This document shows positions 36,610 through 44,830 of a DNA stretch of 64,000 bases, piece after piece; the first letter of the stretch is position 1, and each line of letters opens with the position of its first letter. Below the pieces are notes generated by a model. The model ran no database searches. It had not been told where the DNA came from and saw nothing but the letters and a program-made list of their open reading frames with translations. The stretch spans positions 2,728,001 through 2,792,000 of the forward strand of contig NZ_CP070975.1 in assembly GCF_017377875.1 (NCBI RefSeq). Reading direction: 5' to 3'. This DNA is from Alcaligenes sp. SORT26. Lineage in GTDB: Bacteria; Pseudomonadota; Gammaproteobacteria; Burkholderiales; Burkholderiaceae_B. A program made the translations under genes and the position numbers.

Positions 36610-37803
36610 TCAAGCCAGCTCCACCGCCACCGGACCACGGGGACGGGAACAGCACAACAAGACTTTGCCTTCTGGCACCGGGTCCAGAGGCTCTTCAAAA
36701 TAGTCGACCTCGCCCGACACCAGCGTGCACATACAGGTATTGCACAGGCCCGCACGGCAGTTGAAGTCCGGGCTCAAGCCGGTTTCTTCAGCCAGGTCCA
36801 GCAAGGACGGGCAGTCCTCATGCCATTGAGCCTGACGGCCATCGGGCAGAAAGGTCACCGTCTGGGCAGCATTACCTGCAACCGCTGCTGCTTCTGCAGA
36901 CGTAGCCTGCTCTGGTGTAGCCGCCGCAGTACTAGTGACAGCAGCGGGCTGTGCATCGGCCTGAGTCGTGCTGGACACGCCCTCATCCGCCAAGGTGTTT
37001 TCCAGCACCGTTGCCGGGCCAAAAAACTCGTAGTGAATACGCTCGCGCACCACACCCAAACTACGCAATACACCGTAATTGCTCTGCATGAACGCACTGG
37101 GTCCACACAGGTAAAACTCGTAATCATCCAACGGGAGCCAGCTTTGCAATTGCTCCCGCGTAATCAGTCCTGAGACGTGATGCAAACCAGCTTGCAGGTC
37201 GTGCTCATTGGGATTGCGATAGCAGAAGTAAATCTGCACCCCCGAACGCAAAGCGGCCAATTCGCGCAGCTCATCGGCAAAAGCATGCACTGCGCTGTTG
37301 TCACAGGCATGGATCACATACACCTTACGCTGACTGCGTTTAAGCAAGCGATGCAGCATGGCCAGCAACGGGGTCTGACCCACGCCACCACTGAGCAGCA
37401 CCACAGGCCGCTGGCTGCTTTCATCCAGCACAAACTCGCCCATAGGCCCGGCAGCGCTGAGCAGATCGCCAGGCTGCACCTGTTCATGCAGGTAGGAAGA
37501 AGCCACCCCATCCGCCACGCTTAACCCCACCGGGGCTTTCTCGTGTTTGACGGAGATGCGCAGCCGATTCGTGCTGTCTGGATCACCCGACACACTGTAG
37601 TTGCGCAGCACCGTTTGCCCATCAATCGACAGGCGAAACACCAGATACTGGCCCGGCTGATACGGCGGGATATCACCGTCCACCGGCTCCAGCACAAACG
37701 AAGTAATCACCTCGCTTTCGCGCTGTTTTTCCAGTACACGATAGTCCCGGAAACGGCGGCTGGCCGTGCTGTCTGTGCCCACAGGTGATGCAGTCGTGCT
37801 CAT
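36610..37803 (-). CDS. Oxygenase reductase: FAD/NAD(P)H domain fused to a 2Fe-2S ferredoxin
   Basis: Electron-transfer partner of the Rieske oxygenase encoded just before it. Residues 18-130 form the FAD domain (RNYSVSG at 67-73), 135-245 the NAD(P)H domain (GGVGQTPLLAML at 139-150, YLCGPSAFM), and 305-397 a plant-type ferredoxin with Cys349-x4-Cys354-x2-Cys357 and Cys384. A linker of about 45 residues rich in Ala, Thr and Gln (about 265-310) separates the last two domains. ATG 37803 overlaps the oxygenase end closely; a TTG three codons earlier is possible. Layout is like VanB or GbcB relatives but longer than VanB. Confidence 0.87.
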   Translation of the reverse strand: MSTTASPVGTDSTASRRFRDYRVLEKQRESEVITSFVLEPVDGDIPPYQPGQYLVFRLSIDGQTVLRNYSVSGDPDSTNRLRISVKHEKAPVGLSVADGVASSYLHEQVQPGDLLSAAGPMGEFVLDESSQRPVVLLSGGVGQTPLLAMLHRLLKRSQRKVYVIHACDNSAVHAFADELRELAALRSGVQIYFCYRNPNEHDLQAGLHHVSGLITREQLQSWLPLDDYEFYLCGPSAFMQSNYGVLRSLGVVRERIHYEFFGPATVLENTLADEGVSSTTQADAQPAAVTSTAAATPEQATSAEAAAVAGNAAQTVTFLPDGRQAQWHEDCPSLLDLAEETGLSPDFNCRAGLCNTCMCTLVSGEVDYFEEPLDPVPEGKVLLCCSRPRGPVAVELA

Positions 37804-37808
37804 TACGC

Positions 37809-38852
37809 TCAAGCCGTTGCAGTCTCGCTGGCAACAGCCTGCTCGGCCTGGATCATTTGGCTGATCTTGCGACGGAAGCGCAAGGGGCCGGAATCCAGCG
37901 GCAGGTCCAAGGCAGCAGGACGTTCTTTCAGTGCCTTATGCACTTCTTCCAGGACCACCTTATCTTCCAGGAAGGCATGACGCACGTCTTCGTTGAAAAT
38001 CTTGGAAACAGCCTCGTCATCCGGGCTGAAATTACGCAACTGGAACCAGAAGTAGCGGGTGTGCTCTTCATCGATAGGCGTGAGGAAGTTATACGAGTCC
38101 ATCAGGAAAACATCCTTGTGGTACTCGCTGGGCTCCTCTGTCGCTGCACCGGCGGGCAAGAAGATGGCCTTGATCACCGCCAGCGAAGGAAAACGCACTT
38201 CGTATTGCTGTTTACGGTCGCAATTACCTTCAAATTGCACGAACTGCTTGTAAAACGGCGCGACTTCCACATTTTTGGACCAGCGCGAGACAGTCACGCC
38301 GTTATCTTCTACCTTCACGGTCAAAGGCAGGCCAATAATGTCAGGGCTACCAAAGGAGCTTTGGTGCACCCAGGACACGTGCGAGGGGTCCAGCAGATTG
38401 TCGGTCACATACAAGTAGCTGCAATCCAGTTCCATGGCATCACCACGGTTCACGCCCCAGTCAGGATTATTCCACTCGGGGATGTCAATCAGCTTGGCGG
38501 TGTCGGCCAGTTCGGGATCGCCCATCCACACCCAGACCAGGCCATAACGCTCCGTACAGGGATAGCTACGCACAACGGCACTTTTGGGGATCTGCGCCAC
38601 ACCTGGCGCTTTGGTACAGGAGCCGCTGCAATCAAAGGTCAGACCGTGGTAACCGCATTCCACCTGGTCGCCAATCAAGCGTCCTTTGGACAAAGGCAGA
38701 CGACGGTGCGGACAGGAATCTTCCAGGGCGACAGGCTGGCCGTCTTCACGGCGATACATCACCAGGTTTTCGCTAAGCATACGCACAGGCTGCAAGCTGC
38801 GACCGAGCTGCGTAGCCAATGCGCCTACATACCAGGCATTGCGTACAAACAT
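37809..38852 (-). CDS. Rieske non-heme iron oxygenase, VanA-like alpha subunit
   Basis: 347-residue oxygenase. The Rieske 2Fe-2S cluster binds Cys47/His49 (CPHRRLP) and Cys66/His69 (CGYHGLTF). The mononuclear iron site is DNLLDPSHVSWVH (Asp155 bridging, His158, His163, with a C-terminal Asp near DYEDE-type NEDVR). This single-subunit form resembles vanillate O-demethylase oxygenase, but the substrate could be another methyl-aryl ether or an amine. ATG 38852 follows GGGGGT. It is co-transcribed with the reductase and divergent from a LysR gene. Confidence 0.88.
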   Translation of the reverse strand: MFVRNAWYVGALATQLGRSLQPVRMLSENLVMYRREDGQPVALEDSCPHRRLPLSKGRLIGDQVECGYHGLTFDCSGSCTKAPGVAQIPKSAVVRSYPCTERYGLVWVWMGDPELADTAKLIDIPEWNNPDWGVNRGDAMELDCSYLYVTDNLLDPSHVSWVHQSSFGSPDIIGLPLTVKVEDNGVTVSRWSKNVEVAPFYKQFVQFEGNCDRKQQYEVRFPSLAVIKAIFLPAGAATEEPSEYHKDVFLMDSYNFLTPIDEEHTRYFWFQLRNFSPDDEAVSKIFNEDVRHAFLEDKVVLEEVHKALKERPAALDLPLDSGPLRFRRKISQMIQAEQAVASETATA

Positions 38853-38957
38853 GATTTACCCCCAACGCTATATATGGTGCACGATGGCAACAGGGCCATT
38901 CATGCGCAATTTCCTGCCATGATAGTCTCAATCAAACTCAGCCTACTATCCATATCG

Positions 38958-38972
38958 TTTAGAATTTCTAAA
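38958..38972. promoter_or_regulatory. Candidate LysR operator before the Rieske oxygenase
   Basis: TTTAGAA-T-TTCTAAA is a perfect 15-base palindrome in the divergent gap, 35 bases before the LysR ATG. The inner T-N11-A unit fits a LysR box. Confidence 0.6.
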
Positions 38973-39006
38973 GTTAAACCACTTCTTTAGACGGGGTCTG
39001 CCCATC

Positions 39007-39957
39007 ATGGATACCTTGCCTCCGCTACGCGCCCTGCAGGTCTTTGAAACGCTGGGCCACAGCCAAAGCCTGCAAGAAGCTGCACGTCGTCTGAAAATTA
39101 CGCCTGGCGCCATCAGCCAGCAATTACGCCTGCTGGAAGAGACGCTGGGGTGTCGTCTGACCTACAAAGAGGGCAAGCGTCTGCGGCTGACAGCGGCAGG
39201 GGTGCGCTTTCACGAGATTTGCACGCAAGCCTTTGAGCTATTGCGTGAAGGGCAGCAGGAAATGGAGCGCTCGCGCAACACCAGCCTGTTATCGATCAGC
39301 GCCCTGCCCTCCATGCTTAAAACCTGGATGGCCCCGCTGGCGTTTCAGTGGCAAGAGCAATACGACCCCGAGCTGACCTTGCACCTGAAAGGCAGTCATG
39401 CCGAGCCGGATCTGGAAGCGGAGCAAATCGACTTTCGGATTACCTACGGCCAGGCCGCCGCCCGCCCCCGCAGTTTTACCGAGCTGTATACGGACAGGGT
39501 CGTGCCCGCTTGCAGCCCGGCACTATTGCAGGGACATGCTGCCTTGCGGCATCCCCGTGATCTGCTGGCCTACCCCTTGCTGTCGTCGGACTGGCAACCG
39601 CGCTTTACCTCGCCGCCGTCCTGGCGGGACTGGTTTGAGTCTCTGGATATAGAGATCGGTGACACACCGCTGGATCGCTTCCGCGTGTTTTCCCTCTCGC
39701 ATATGGCGCTGGAGTCGGCCATAGCAGGCCAGGGATTCGTATTGGCGCAATGCTCGATGATAGAAAAGGAAGTGCGCAGCGGGCAGTTGGTTCTGCCCTT
39801 CTCCCATTCCCTGCCACTACCCTGGCCCTATGTGCTGACACGGCGGGCGGGCGCGTTTGAGTCGCCTCATAGTCAGGACTTTCATCGCTACTTGTTGAAT
39901 CGGGCACGGCAGCAGGAGCGGATTAATCAGGAACTGTTGCTGAAAGCATTGGCCTGA
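39007..39957 (+). CDS. LysR family transcriptional regulator (GcvA-like)
   Basis: 316 residues with N-terminal helix-turn-helix (PPLRALQVFETLGHSQSLQE, then AARRLKITPGAISQQLRLLE) and an effector-binding domain (LSISALPSMLKTWMAPLAFQ onward). The C-terminus ends in a charged Gln/Arg-rich helix. It is divergent from the Rieske oxygenase operon and is its likely regulator; the effector would be the oxygenase substrate. Confidence 0.9.
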   Translation: MDTLPPLRALQVFETLGHSQSLQEAARRLKITPGAISQQLRLLEETLGCRLTYKEGKRLRLTAAGVRFHEICTQAFELLREGQQEMERSRNTSLLSISALPSMLKTWMAPLAFQWQEQYDPELTLHLKGSHAEPDLEAEQIDFRITYGQAAARPRSFTELYTDRVVPACSPALLQGHAALRHPRDLLAYPLLSSDWQPRFTSPPSWRDWFESLDIEIGDTPLDRFRVFSLSHMALESAIAGQGFVLAQCSMIEKEVRSGQLVLPFSHSLPLPWPYVLTRRAGAFESPHSQDFHRYLLNRARQQERINQELLLKALA

Positions 39958-40026
39958 GCAATGCTGCCGTACGACGAAAGACGACCAGCTTGCCGATAGA
40001 CCTGCTTGCCTGGTCATGGCCAAGCA

Positions 40027-40079
40027 CTAAACCATTGAGTGCGTTGGGCGTGTAAGCACGCCGCTATTCGATGGTTTAG
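40027..40079. repeat. Nested inverted repeat in the 39.96-40.29 kb gap
   Basis: CTAAACCAT (40027-40035) pairs with ATGGTTTAG (40071-40079); inside it GGCGTG-TAAG-CACGCC (40047-40062) forms a second perfect stem. The gap of 337 bases between the LysR and tyrB genes otherwise holds only the tyrB terminator and no open frame of note. The element has no T-run and is not a typical terminator. Confidence 0.5.
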
Positions 40080-40221
40080 CTCTACACCGTTCCGCTTTTT
40101 AGTTCAGGCCCAAGCACCCAGCCAGGAGAGCAAGACTAGTCGAGCGCCTGGATCAGAGAAGTACGTATCAGCGCTTGCTAGCACCCGATCAACGCAGCTG
40201 AGGATACATTCCAGCATCAAC

Positions 40222-40264
40222 AAAAAAGCGTGTTTACCGCCCCCGAAGGGGCCATAAACACGCT
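40222..40264 (-). terminator. Intrinsic terminator of tyrB
   Basis: AGCGTGTTTA / TAAACACGCT outer stem (40227-40236, 40255-40264) with an inner CCCC-GAA-GGGG hairpin. On the minus strand it is followed by UUUUUU. It may also stop rightward transcription from the LysR gene (CTCTTTAA follows on the plus side). Confidence 0.85.
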
Positions 40265-40294
40265 CTTTAATCCTGCTGGAAAGACTTCAGTGTC

Positions 40295-41488
40295 TTAGGC
40301 CACCACAGCAGCCAAGGACTCCGCGAAGTAATCCACGTTGGACTGGTTCAGGCCAGGCACGCTGATGCGGCCAGACTCCAGAACGTACACACCAAAATCG
40401 TCACGCAATTTCTGGATCTGCTCCTTCGTCAGGCCGGTGTAGCAGAACATGCCTTGCTGTTTGACGAAGTAGCTGCTGTCGTACTGGGGAGCCAGTTCTT
40501 TCAGACGATCGTGCACGCGCTTGCGCATGGCAGCGATACGTTGACGCATGGCTTCCACGTCTGCGGTCCACTCGGCCAGCAAGGACTCATCGGACAGAAT
40601 GGTAGCAATGGCCTGACCACCGTGCGAAGGCGGGTTGGAGTAAATGCGGCGCACCACTGCTTTCAACTGACCCAACACGCGGTCGGCTTCATCTGCGCTC
40701 TTGCACACCACCGACAAGCCACCGCAGCGCTCCGAGTAGTAGGAGAAGTTCTTGGAGAAGGAGTTGGCCAGCAAGAATGTCAGGCCCGCATCCACCATGG
40801 CACGCACAGCAAAGGCGTCGTCATCCAGGCTGCGGCCAAAACCCTGGTAAGCCATGTCCAGGAAAGGAATCAGCTTGCGCTCTTGCAGCACTGGAATCAG
40901 TTGCAACCACTGCTCGTCGCTCAGATCGGCCCCGGTGGGGTTATGACAGCAGGGGTGCAGCAGCACAATGCTGTGCTCTGGCAGGACGGAAATGTCTTCC
41001 ATCAGGCCGGTGAAATCCAGACCGCGAGTGGCCGGATCGTAGTAACGGTATGTGTGGGTAGGAATGCCCGATCCACGGAAAATGGAGTGGTGGTTATCCC
41101 AGGCGGGGTCGCTGATCCACATTTCGCTGTTGGGGTACGCATCGTGCAGGAAGTCGCCACCCACTTTCAAGGCACCCGAGCCGCCCAGCGTCTGGATAGT
41201 GGCCACACGGCCTTCTTGCAGCACTTTGCTGTCCGCACCAAAAACCAGTTTTTGCACAGCGCTACGGTAAGAAGCCAGACCTTCGATAGGCAGGTAACCA
41301 CGTGGCTGGCCCTTGGAGGCCCATTGTTCTTCAGCCCGGCGAGCCACATCCAGCAAAGGCAGGCGGCCTTGCTCGTCGTAATACAAACCAATGGTCAGGT
41401 TGACCTTGCGATCACGCGGATCGGCGTGAAAGGCCTCGTTCAAACGAAAAATCGGATCGCCACCATAGGCCTGCAAATGCTCAAACAT
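40295..41488 (-). CDS. tyrB: Aromatic amino acid aminotransferase
   Basis: Class I aminotransferase of 397 residues, homologous to TyrB/AspC, that interconverts aromatic amino acids (and aspartate) with their 2-oxo acids. The N-terminus MFEHLQAYGGDPIFRLNEAF is typical. Lys246 (ANSFSKNFSYYSER) binds PLP, with NPTG at 183-186 and Tyr in DMAYQGF. It stands alone with a strong terminator. Whether aspartate or aromatic substrates dominate cannot be settled from sequence alone. Confidence 0.93.
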   Translation of the reverse strand: MFEHLQAYGGDPIFRLNEAFHADPRDRKVNLTIGLYYDEQGRLPLLDVARRAEEQWASKGQPRGYLPIEGLASYRSAVQKLVFGADSKVLQEGRVATIQTLGGSGALKVGGDFLHDAYPNSEMWISDPAWDNHHSIFRGSGIPTHTYRYYDPATRGLDFTGLMEDISVLPEHSIVLLHPCCHNPTGADLSDEQWLQLIPVLQERKLIPFLDMAYQGFGRSLDDDAFAVRAMVDAGLTFLLANSFSKNFSYYSERCGGLSVVCKSADEADRVLGQLKAVVRRIYSNPPSHGGQAIATILSDESLLAEWTADVEAMRQRIAAMRKRVHDRLKELAPQYDSSYFVKQQGMFCYTGLTKEQIQKLRDDFGVYVLESGRISVPGLNQSNVDYFAESLAAVVA

Positions 41489-41964
41489 GCTTGTTCCTTG
41501 AAAAATTACGGTTGTGGGCCGCCCGGTCTGGTCGACGGTCTATTCAAACAACCATTGACCTTATACCCTGGGCCTACTTTAGCCAATATATCGGGGATCT
41601 TTTTGCAGCACATGGGCACGCAAGCGCGGCGTGAATGCGTCATCAGACTTGTCCCCCCCTGGCTAGGCGCAGCACCTGTTCTTGTCTAGTTCGGTGCAAG
41701 CAATCAGAAGTCAGCGTCCACCTGCAAGTCTGTTTACACCCTGTGAAGGCTGGGATGCAAAGACCTGAGCGCCGTGTGCCAACCTGTCTGCCTGGGCCAT
41801 GCCAGCAAAGAATATACATGGCTTTTTCACGATACAGGAGGCTGTACCTGCATTCACCCTCGTTTTGTCCGAGACGTATTGCCCACATGCCACCGCATTG
41901 TCATATGCAGATCCCGCCCAAGACCGTTAACATGAGACTTTCACCGTTTCAACAGGAGTCTGCC
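41489..41964. other. 476-base gap between tyrB and the phosphatase gene
   Basis: Divergent promoter region. On the minus strand TATAAG near 41558-41563 is a possible tyrB -10. A frame continuous with the phosphatase is open back to 41635, but it has no ribosome site and an unlikely, Cys/His/Arg-rich translation. I see no RNA gene, repeat or other coding signal. Confidence 0.5.
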
Positions 41965-42714
41965 GTGTCCGTATCGCCGCTGCCTATCCCCGTATCCTGC
42001 CCTTTAGAAGGGGCCAGCAACTTCCGCGATATAGGCGGCTATGCCACAGACTCCGGCTCCTTTCGTAAAGGCCGTGTCTACCGCTCGGATCACCTGGCGG
42101 ACTTGAGCAGCCAGGACCTGGACACCTTGCAGGAACTGGGCATTGCCCGGTCGCTGGATTTTCGGGGCGCACACGAGCGCCAGCGTTCGCCTTACCAGTA
42201 CAGCTTTTTGACCAGCCACGCGCTGACCGTCGAGCCTACCGTCCTTCCGGATTTTATGGATATGCTGGCCCAAGGTCAGATAGATGTAGAAGCGGCGCAT
42301 GGCACCATGAACAAGACCTATACCGAGTTCGTGACCGGGCATGCCGCCACCTTTGCGCGCGTCTTTGATCAATTGCTGGAAGCGGATACACCCGTAGTCA
42401 TGCACTGCACCGCAGGCAAGGATCGCACCGGTTTTGCCGTGGCCTTGCTGCACCGCGCTACCGGGGTGCACCCTGACGATGTCATGCATGACTATCTGCT
42501 CACCAATCAATTCTTCCGCCGCCCTGATCTGCCCGACAACCGGGGCATCAGTGACGAAGTGCTGAATATTCTCTGGGGTGTTCAGCCCGAGTTTCTGGAA
42601 ACCGCCTTCAAGACCATTGATGAGACGCACGGCAATCTGGAGAATTTCTTCCAGAACGTCTTGAAGCTCAGCCCCACCCGACGCGAGGCCTTGCTGGAAC
42701 GCTACACCGCCTAA
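41965..42714 (+). CDS. Tyrosine-protein phosphatase family protein (LipA-like)
   Basis: 249-residue phosphatase of the Y_phosphatase3 family, whose members act on phosphotyrosine and phosphoinositides. The P-loop is VMHCTAGKDRTGFA (Cys148, Arg154); GASNFRDIGGYAT near residue 17 is the family's N-terminal signature. GTG 41965 is chosen for the AGGAG seven bases upstream; ATG 41932 has none. Its stop overlaps the stop of the convergent metallo-beta-lactamase-fold gene by three bases. No signal peptide seen, so cytosolic. Confidence 0.83.
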   Translation: MSVSPLPIPVSCPLEGASNFRDIGGYATDSGSFRKGRVYRSDHLADLSSQDLDTLQELGIARSLDFRGAHERQRSPYQYSFLTSHALTVEPTVLPDFMDMLAQGQIDVEAAHGTMNKTYTEFVTGHAATFARVFDQLLEADTPVVMHCTAGKDRTGFAVALLHRATGVHPDDVMHDYLLTNQFFRRPDLPDNRGISDEVLNILWGVQPEFLETAFKTIDETHGNLENFFQNVLKLSPTRREALLERYTA

Positions 42715-43811
42715 ACCACGCCCACGGAGGTCGCTGGCAGCTCCCAGTGACCTTCCAGGCTCAGGGCAGGCCCCATCACATTGCGCCAGGTCGGCAGATC
42801 ATGCATTTGCGTGAACAAAGGCATGCAATAGCGCGGCTGCACGATGTCCACCAACCAGCGCAAATCCGTCAGACGCGGGTGTACATTCCAGCACAAAGTA
42901 TGGGTGCCACGCGGCGCGTGCGGGGCGACATAACCGGTATGAATCAAGAGACGCTCGCCGGGCTCTGCATTCAGGTCTGAAACCCGTGCCTGATGCTCCC
43001 GAATCAACTCCCCTGCCTTGCCCTGACAACCATCTGGCTCGCCTGCCAGAAGCAAATGCGCCTGCGGATCAAAGACTGCCGCTCGGGGCATCAACTCACG
43101 CAACGCCTGCTGCACACCGGGCAAGAGCAAATCGCTGCTTTGGCTGATCATGCGGGTCAGATTCTCGTAGCAGGAGGCGTCCATGCTCCAATCCTCAAAC
43201 CCTTGCTGCTGACGCCAAAACGCAATCTCTACGGCTCGGCCCGAAGGAGGCACCGGCAATAAAGCAGCTTGGGACTCCAGCAAGGATTCCAGAATGCTCC
43301 AGGCCACATGATGGGACTGGTCGTACAGGCCATACGACGCATCCAGCAAAGCCAGATACGCTGGAGGTGGCAAATCAAAGGGAAACAGCAAGGACTCGCA
43401 GGAAAAGTCCCCGCTATAAAACAGTCCACCGCCCACATCCAGATGCAGCCAGACACCCCCTAAAGCGTGTCCGGACAAGCCGGTACGCACGGCAATATCG
43501 CCAATATAGGTCGTACCCCGTGTAGGGAGTTCGCGCCAGATGCGCCCGGCAGGCAAGCTGCGGGCGGTAGAGGCCGTGGCATAAATAGGAATGTGTTCCG
43601 GCAGCTTGGACAAGGAGCCGATATGATCCTGATGGTCGTGCGTCACCAGAATGGCATCCACCTCCAGCCCTTCATACCAGTCGCACACCTGCCCAGGGTA
43701 CAAAGGCCCGCCCGCATCCAGCAGTAACCGCAAGCCACATGCCTGCACCAAAATGGCGGCAGGCGCTTTGCCTCCATAACCGCTTAACACCGTCACCAGG
43801 GTCTGGTTCAT
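42711..43811 (-). CDS. MBL-fold metallo-hydrolase
   Basis: 366-residue protein with the metallo-beta-lactamase motif THDHQDHIG (His58, His60, Asp62, His63) and a later GLSGHALGG and YSGDFS giving further metal ligands, as in RNA-processing (beta-CASP-like) and glyoxalase II relatives. The C-terminal part has HTGYVAPHAPRGTH and NVHPR. This resembles MBL exonuclease-type proteins, but the specific reaction is not clear. ATG 43811 follows GGGGA. It is tail-to-tail with the phosphatase, with overlapping stop codons. Confidence 0.72.
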   Translation of the reverse strand: MNQTLVTVLSGYGGKAPAAILVQACGLRLLLDAGGPLYPGQVCDWYEGLEVDAILVTHDHQDHIGSLSKLPEHIPIYATASTARSLPAGRIWRELPTRGTTYIGDIAVRTGLSGHALGGVWLHLDVGGGLFYSGDFSCESLLFPFDLPPPAYLALLDASYGLYDQSHHVAWSILESLLESQAALLPVPPSGRAVEIAFWRQQQGFEDWSMDASCYENLTRMISQSSDLLLPGVQQALRELMPRAAVFDPQAHLLLAGEPDGCQGKAGELIREHQARVSDLNAEPGERLLIHTGYVAPHAPRGTHTLCWNVHPRLTDLRWLVDIVQPRYCMPLFTQMHDLPTWRNVMGPALSLEGHWELPATSVGVV

Positions 43812-44176
43812 GCTCCGTCCCCTACAAGGCATTCAGGCAAAGGTAGTACCAAGCCACACCCAGCATCCTGCTTTGCGGCACGGCTGGACACCGGGCACAA
43901 GAACAAAGCATCAATAAGCGCAATGGGCCGCAGCACAGGCTGCCGGACAGAAAAAGGCATCAACTTAAAGAACCAGAGTCACCGAAGTGCCCTGCCTTAA
44001 AAAGACTACGACAGGCTCAGGTTAAACAAGTGTTCTTTCAGCCCTGTTACAGATTTATGGCAGTTCGATGGCAGTGCTTCCCGCCTGCGTTTCACCTGTC
44101 AAAACCAGAAGAGTCTCAAGCGCCGATGCAGACAAAAAAGAGCGCCTTACAAGGCGCTCTGACAAGCTGTTTGAAA
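43812..44176. other. 365-base gap upstream of the MBL-fold gene
   Basis: Contains the terminator of the tetR gene at its right end (44134-44160) and presumably the promoter of the MBL-fold gene at its left. I see no open frame, RNA gene or repeat worth naming in between. Confidence 0.5.
44134..44160 (-). terminator. Intrinsic terminator of the MFS-tetR operon
   Basis: Perfect 10-bp stem AGAGCGCCTT / AAGGCGCTCT (44139-44148, 44151-44160) followed on the minus strand by six U. It lies 17 bases after the tetR stop. Confidence 0.9.
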
Positions 44177-44767
44177 CTAGAGCTGGGCGGATCCAAACAC
44201 GGCTTTATCAAAAACCAGCCAAACGGATTCCAACCTGCGCCGGTACCTGTGCACACCACCAAACAAAAGCTCGCTTTGCAGACTGTCGATCAAGGCCATG
44301 TAAGTCTTGGCCAAGGTCTCCACGCTTAAACCCGTTTCAGGCTTAGCCAGGGCAGACTGCGCCACTGCTTGATGAGTGATGCGCTCCAGATCCGCCATGA
44401 ACACATGCATGGGTTCCATCACCACATCGTACAAATGCACAGGCGGCGCAAATAAGATGCGAATCCAGAAACGTACTTGATGCGATTGCTCAAAACGCTC
44501 CTGCATCCCTTCCAGATACGCCCGCAACTGCTGCTTGATCCCTTCCCCTCCCTGCAGAACCTGACGGGCATGATTCAGTTCATCTTCAACAATTTTTGGG
44601 ATCAGGCTCAGAAACAGCTCGTCCTTGTTGCGAAAATGGGCATAGACCGAGGGCTTTTTAATGCCTACATCAGCGGCAATCTCGTTCATGGTGGTGGCAT
44701 CAAAGCCCTGAACGGCAAAGCGCGCCAACGCCGCATCCTGCAGTTTTTCAGTAGTGGTTTTGCTCAC
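44177..44767 (-). CDS. TetR family transcriptional regulator
   Basis: 196-residue repressor. The N-terminal helix-turn-helix is TTMNEIAADVGIKKPSVYAH, FRNKDELFLSLI (about 25-56); the all-helical C-terminal domain binds an unknown ligand. Start is GTG at 44767 with a weak ribosome site. It lies 63 bases downstream of the Bcr/CflA exporter on the same strand, and a TetR-like palindrome precedes the exporter, so it probably represses the operon including itself. Confidence 0.88.
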   Translation of the reverse strand: MSKTTTEKLQDAALARFAVQGFDATTMNEIAADVGIKKPSVYAHFRNKDELFLSLIPKIVEDELNHARQVLQGGEGIKQQLRAYLEGMQERFEQSHQVRFWIRILFAPPVHLYDVVMEPMHVFMADLERITHQAVAQSALAKPETGLSVETLAKTYMALIDSLQSELLFGGVHRYRRRLESVWLVFDKAVFGSAQL

Positions 44768-44830
44768 AGTCCAACAAGCTCTCAGTCAAAGGCCAATGAT
44801 CGGGGCCGCTTTCGCGGCCCGCAGAAACTA

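Noticed and set aside
41635-41964. N-terminal extension of the phosphatase gene by up to 110 codons
   Set aside because: The translation is atypical, no ribosome site precedes the upstream ATG codons, and the GTG at 41965 has a strong AGGAG and gives the family start.
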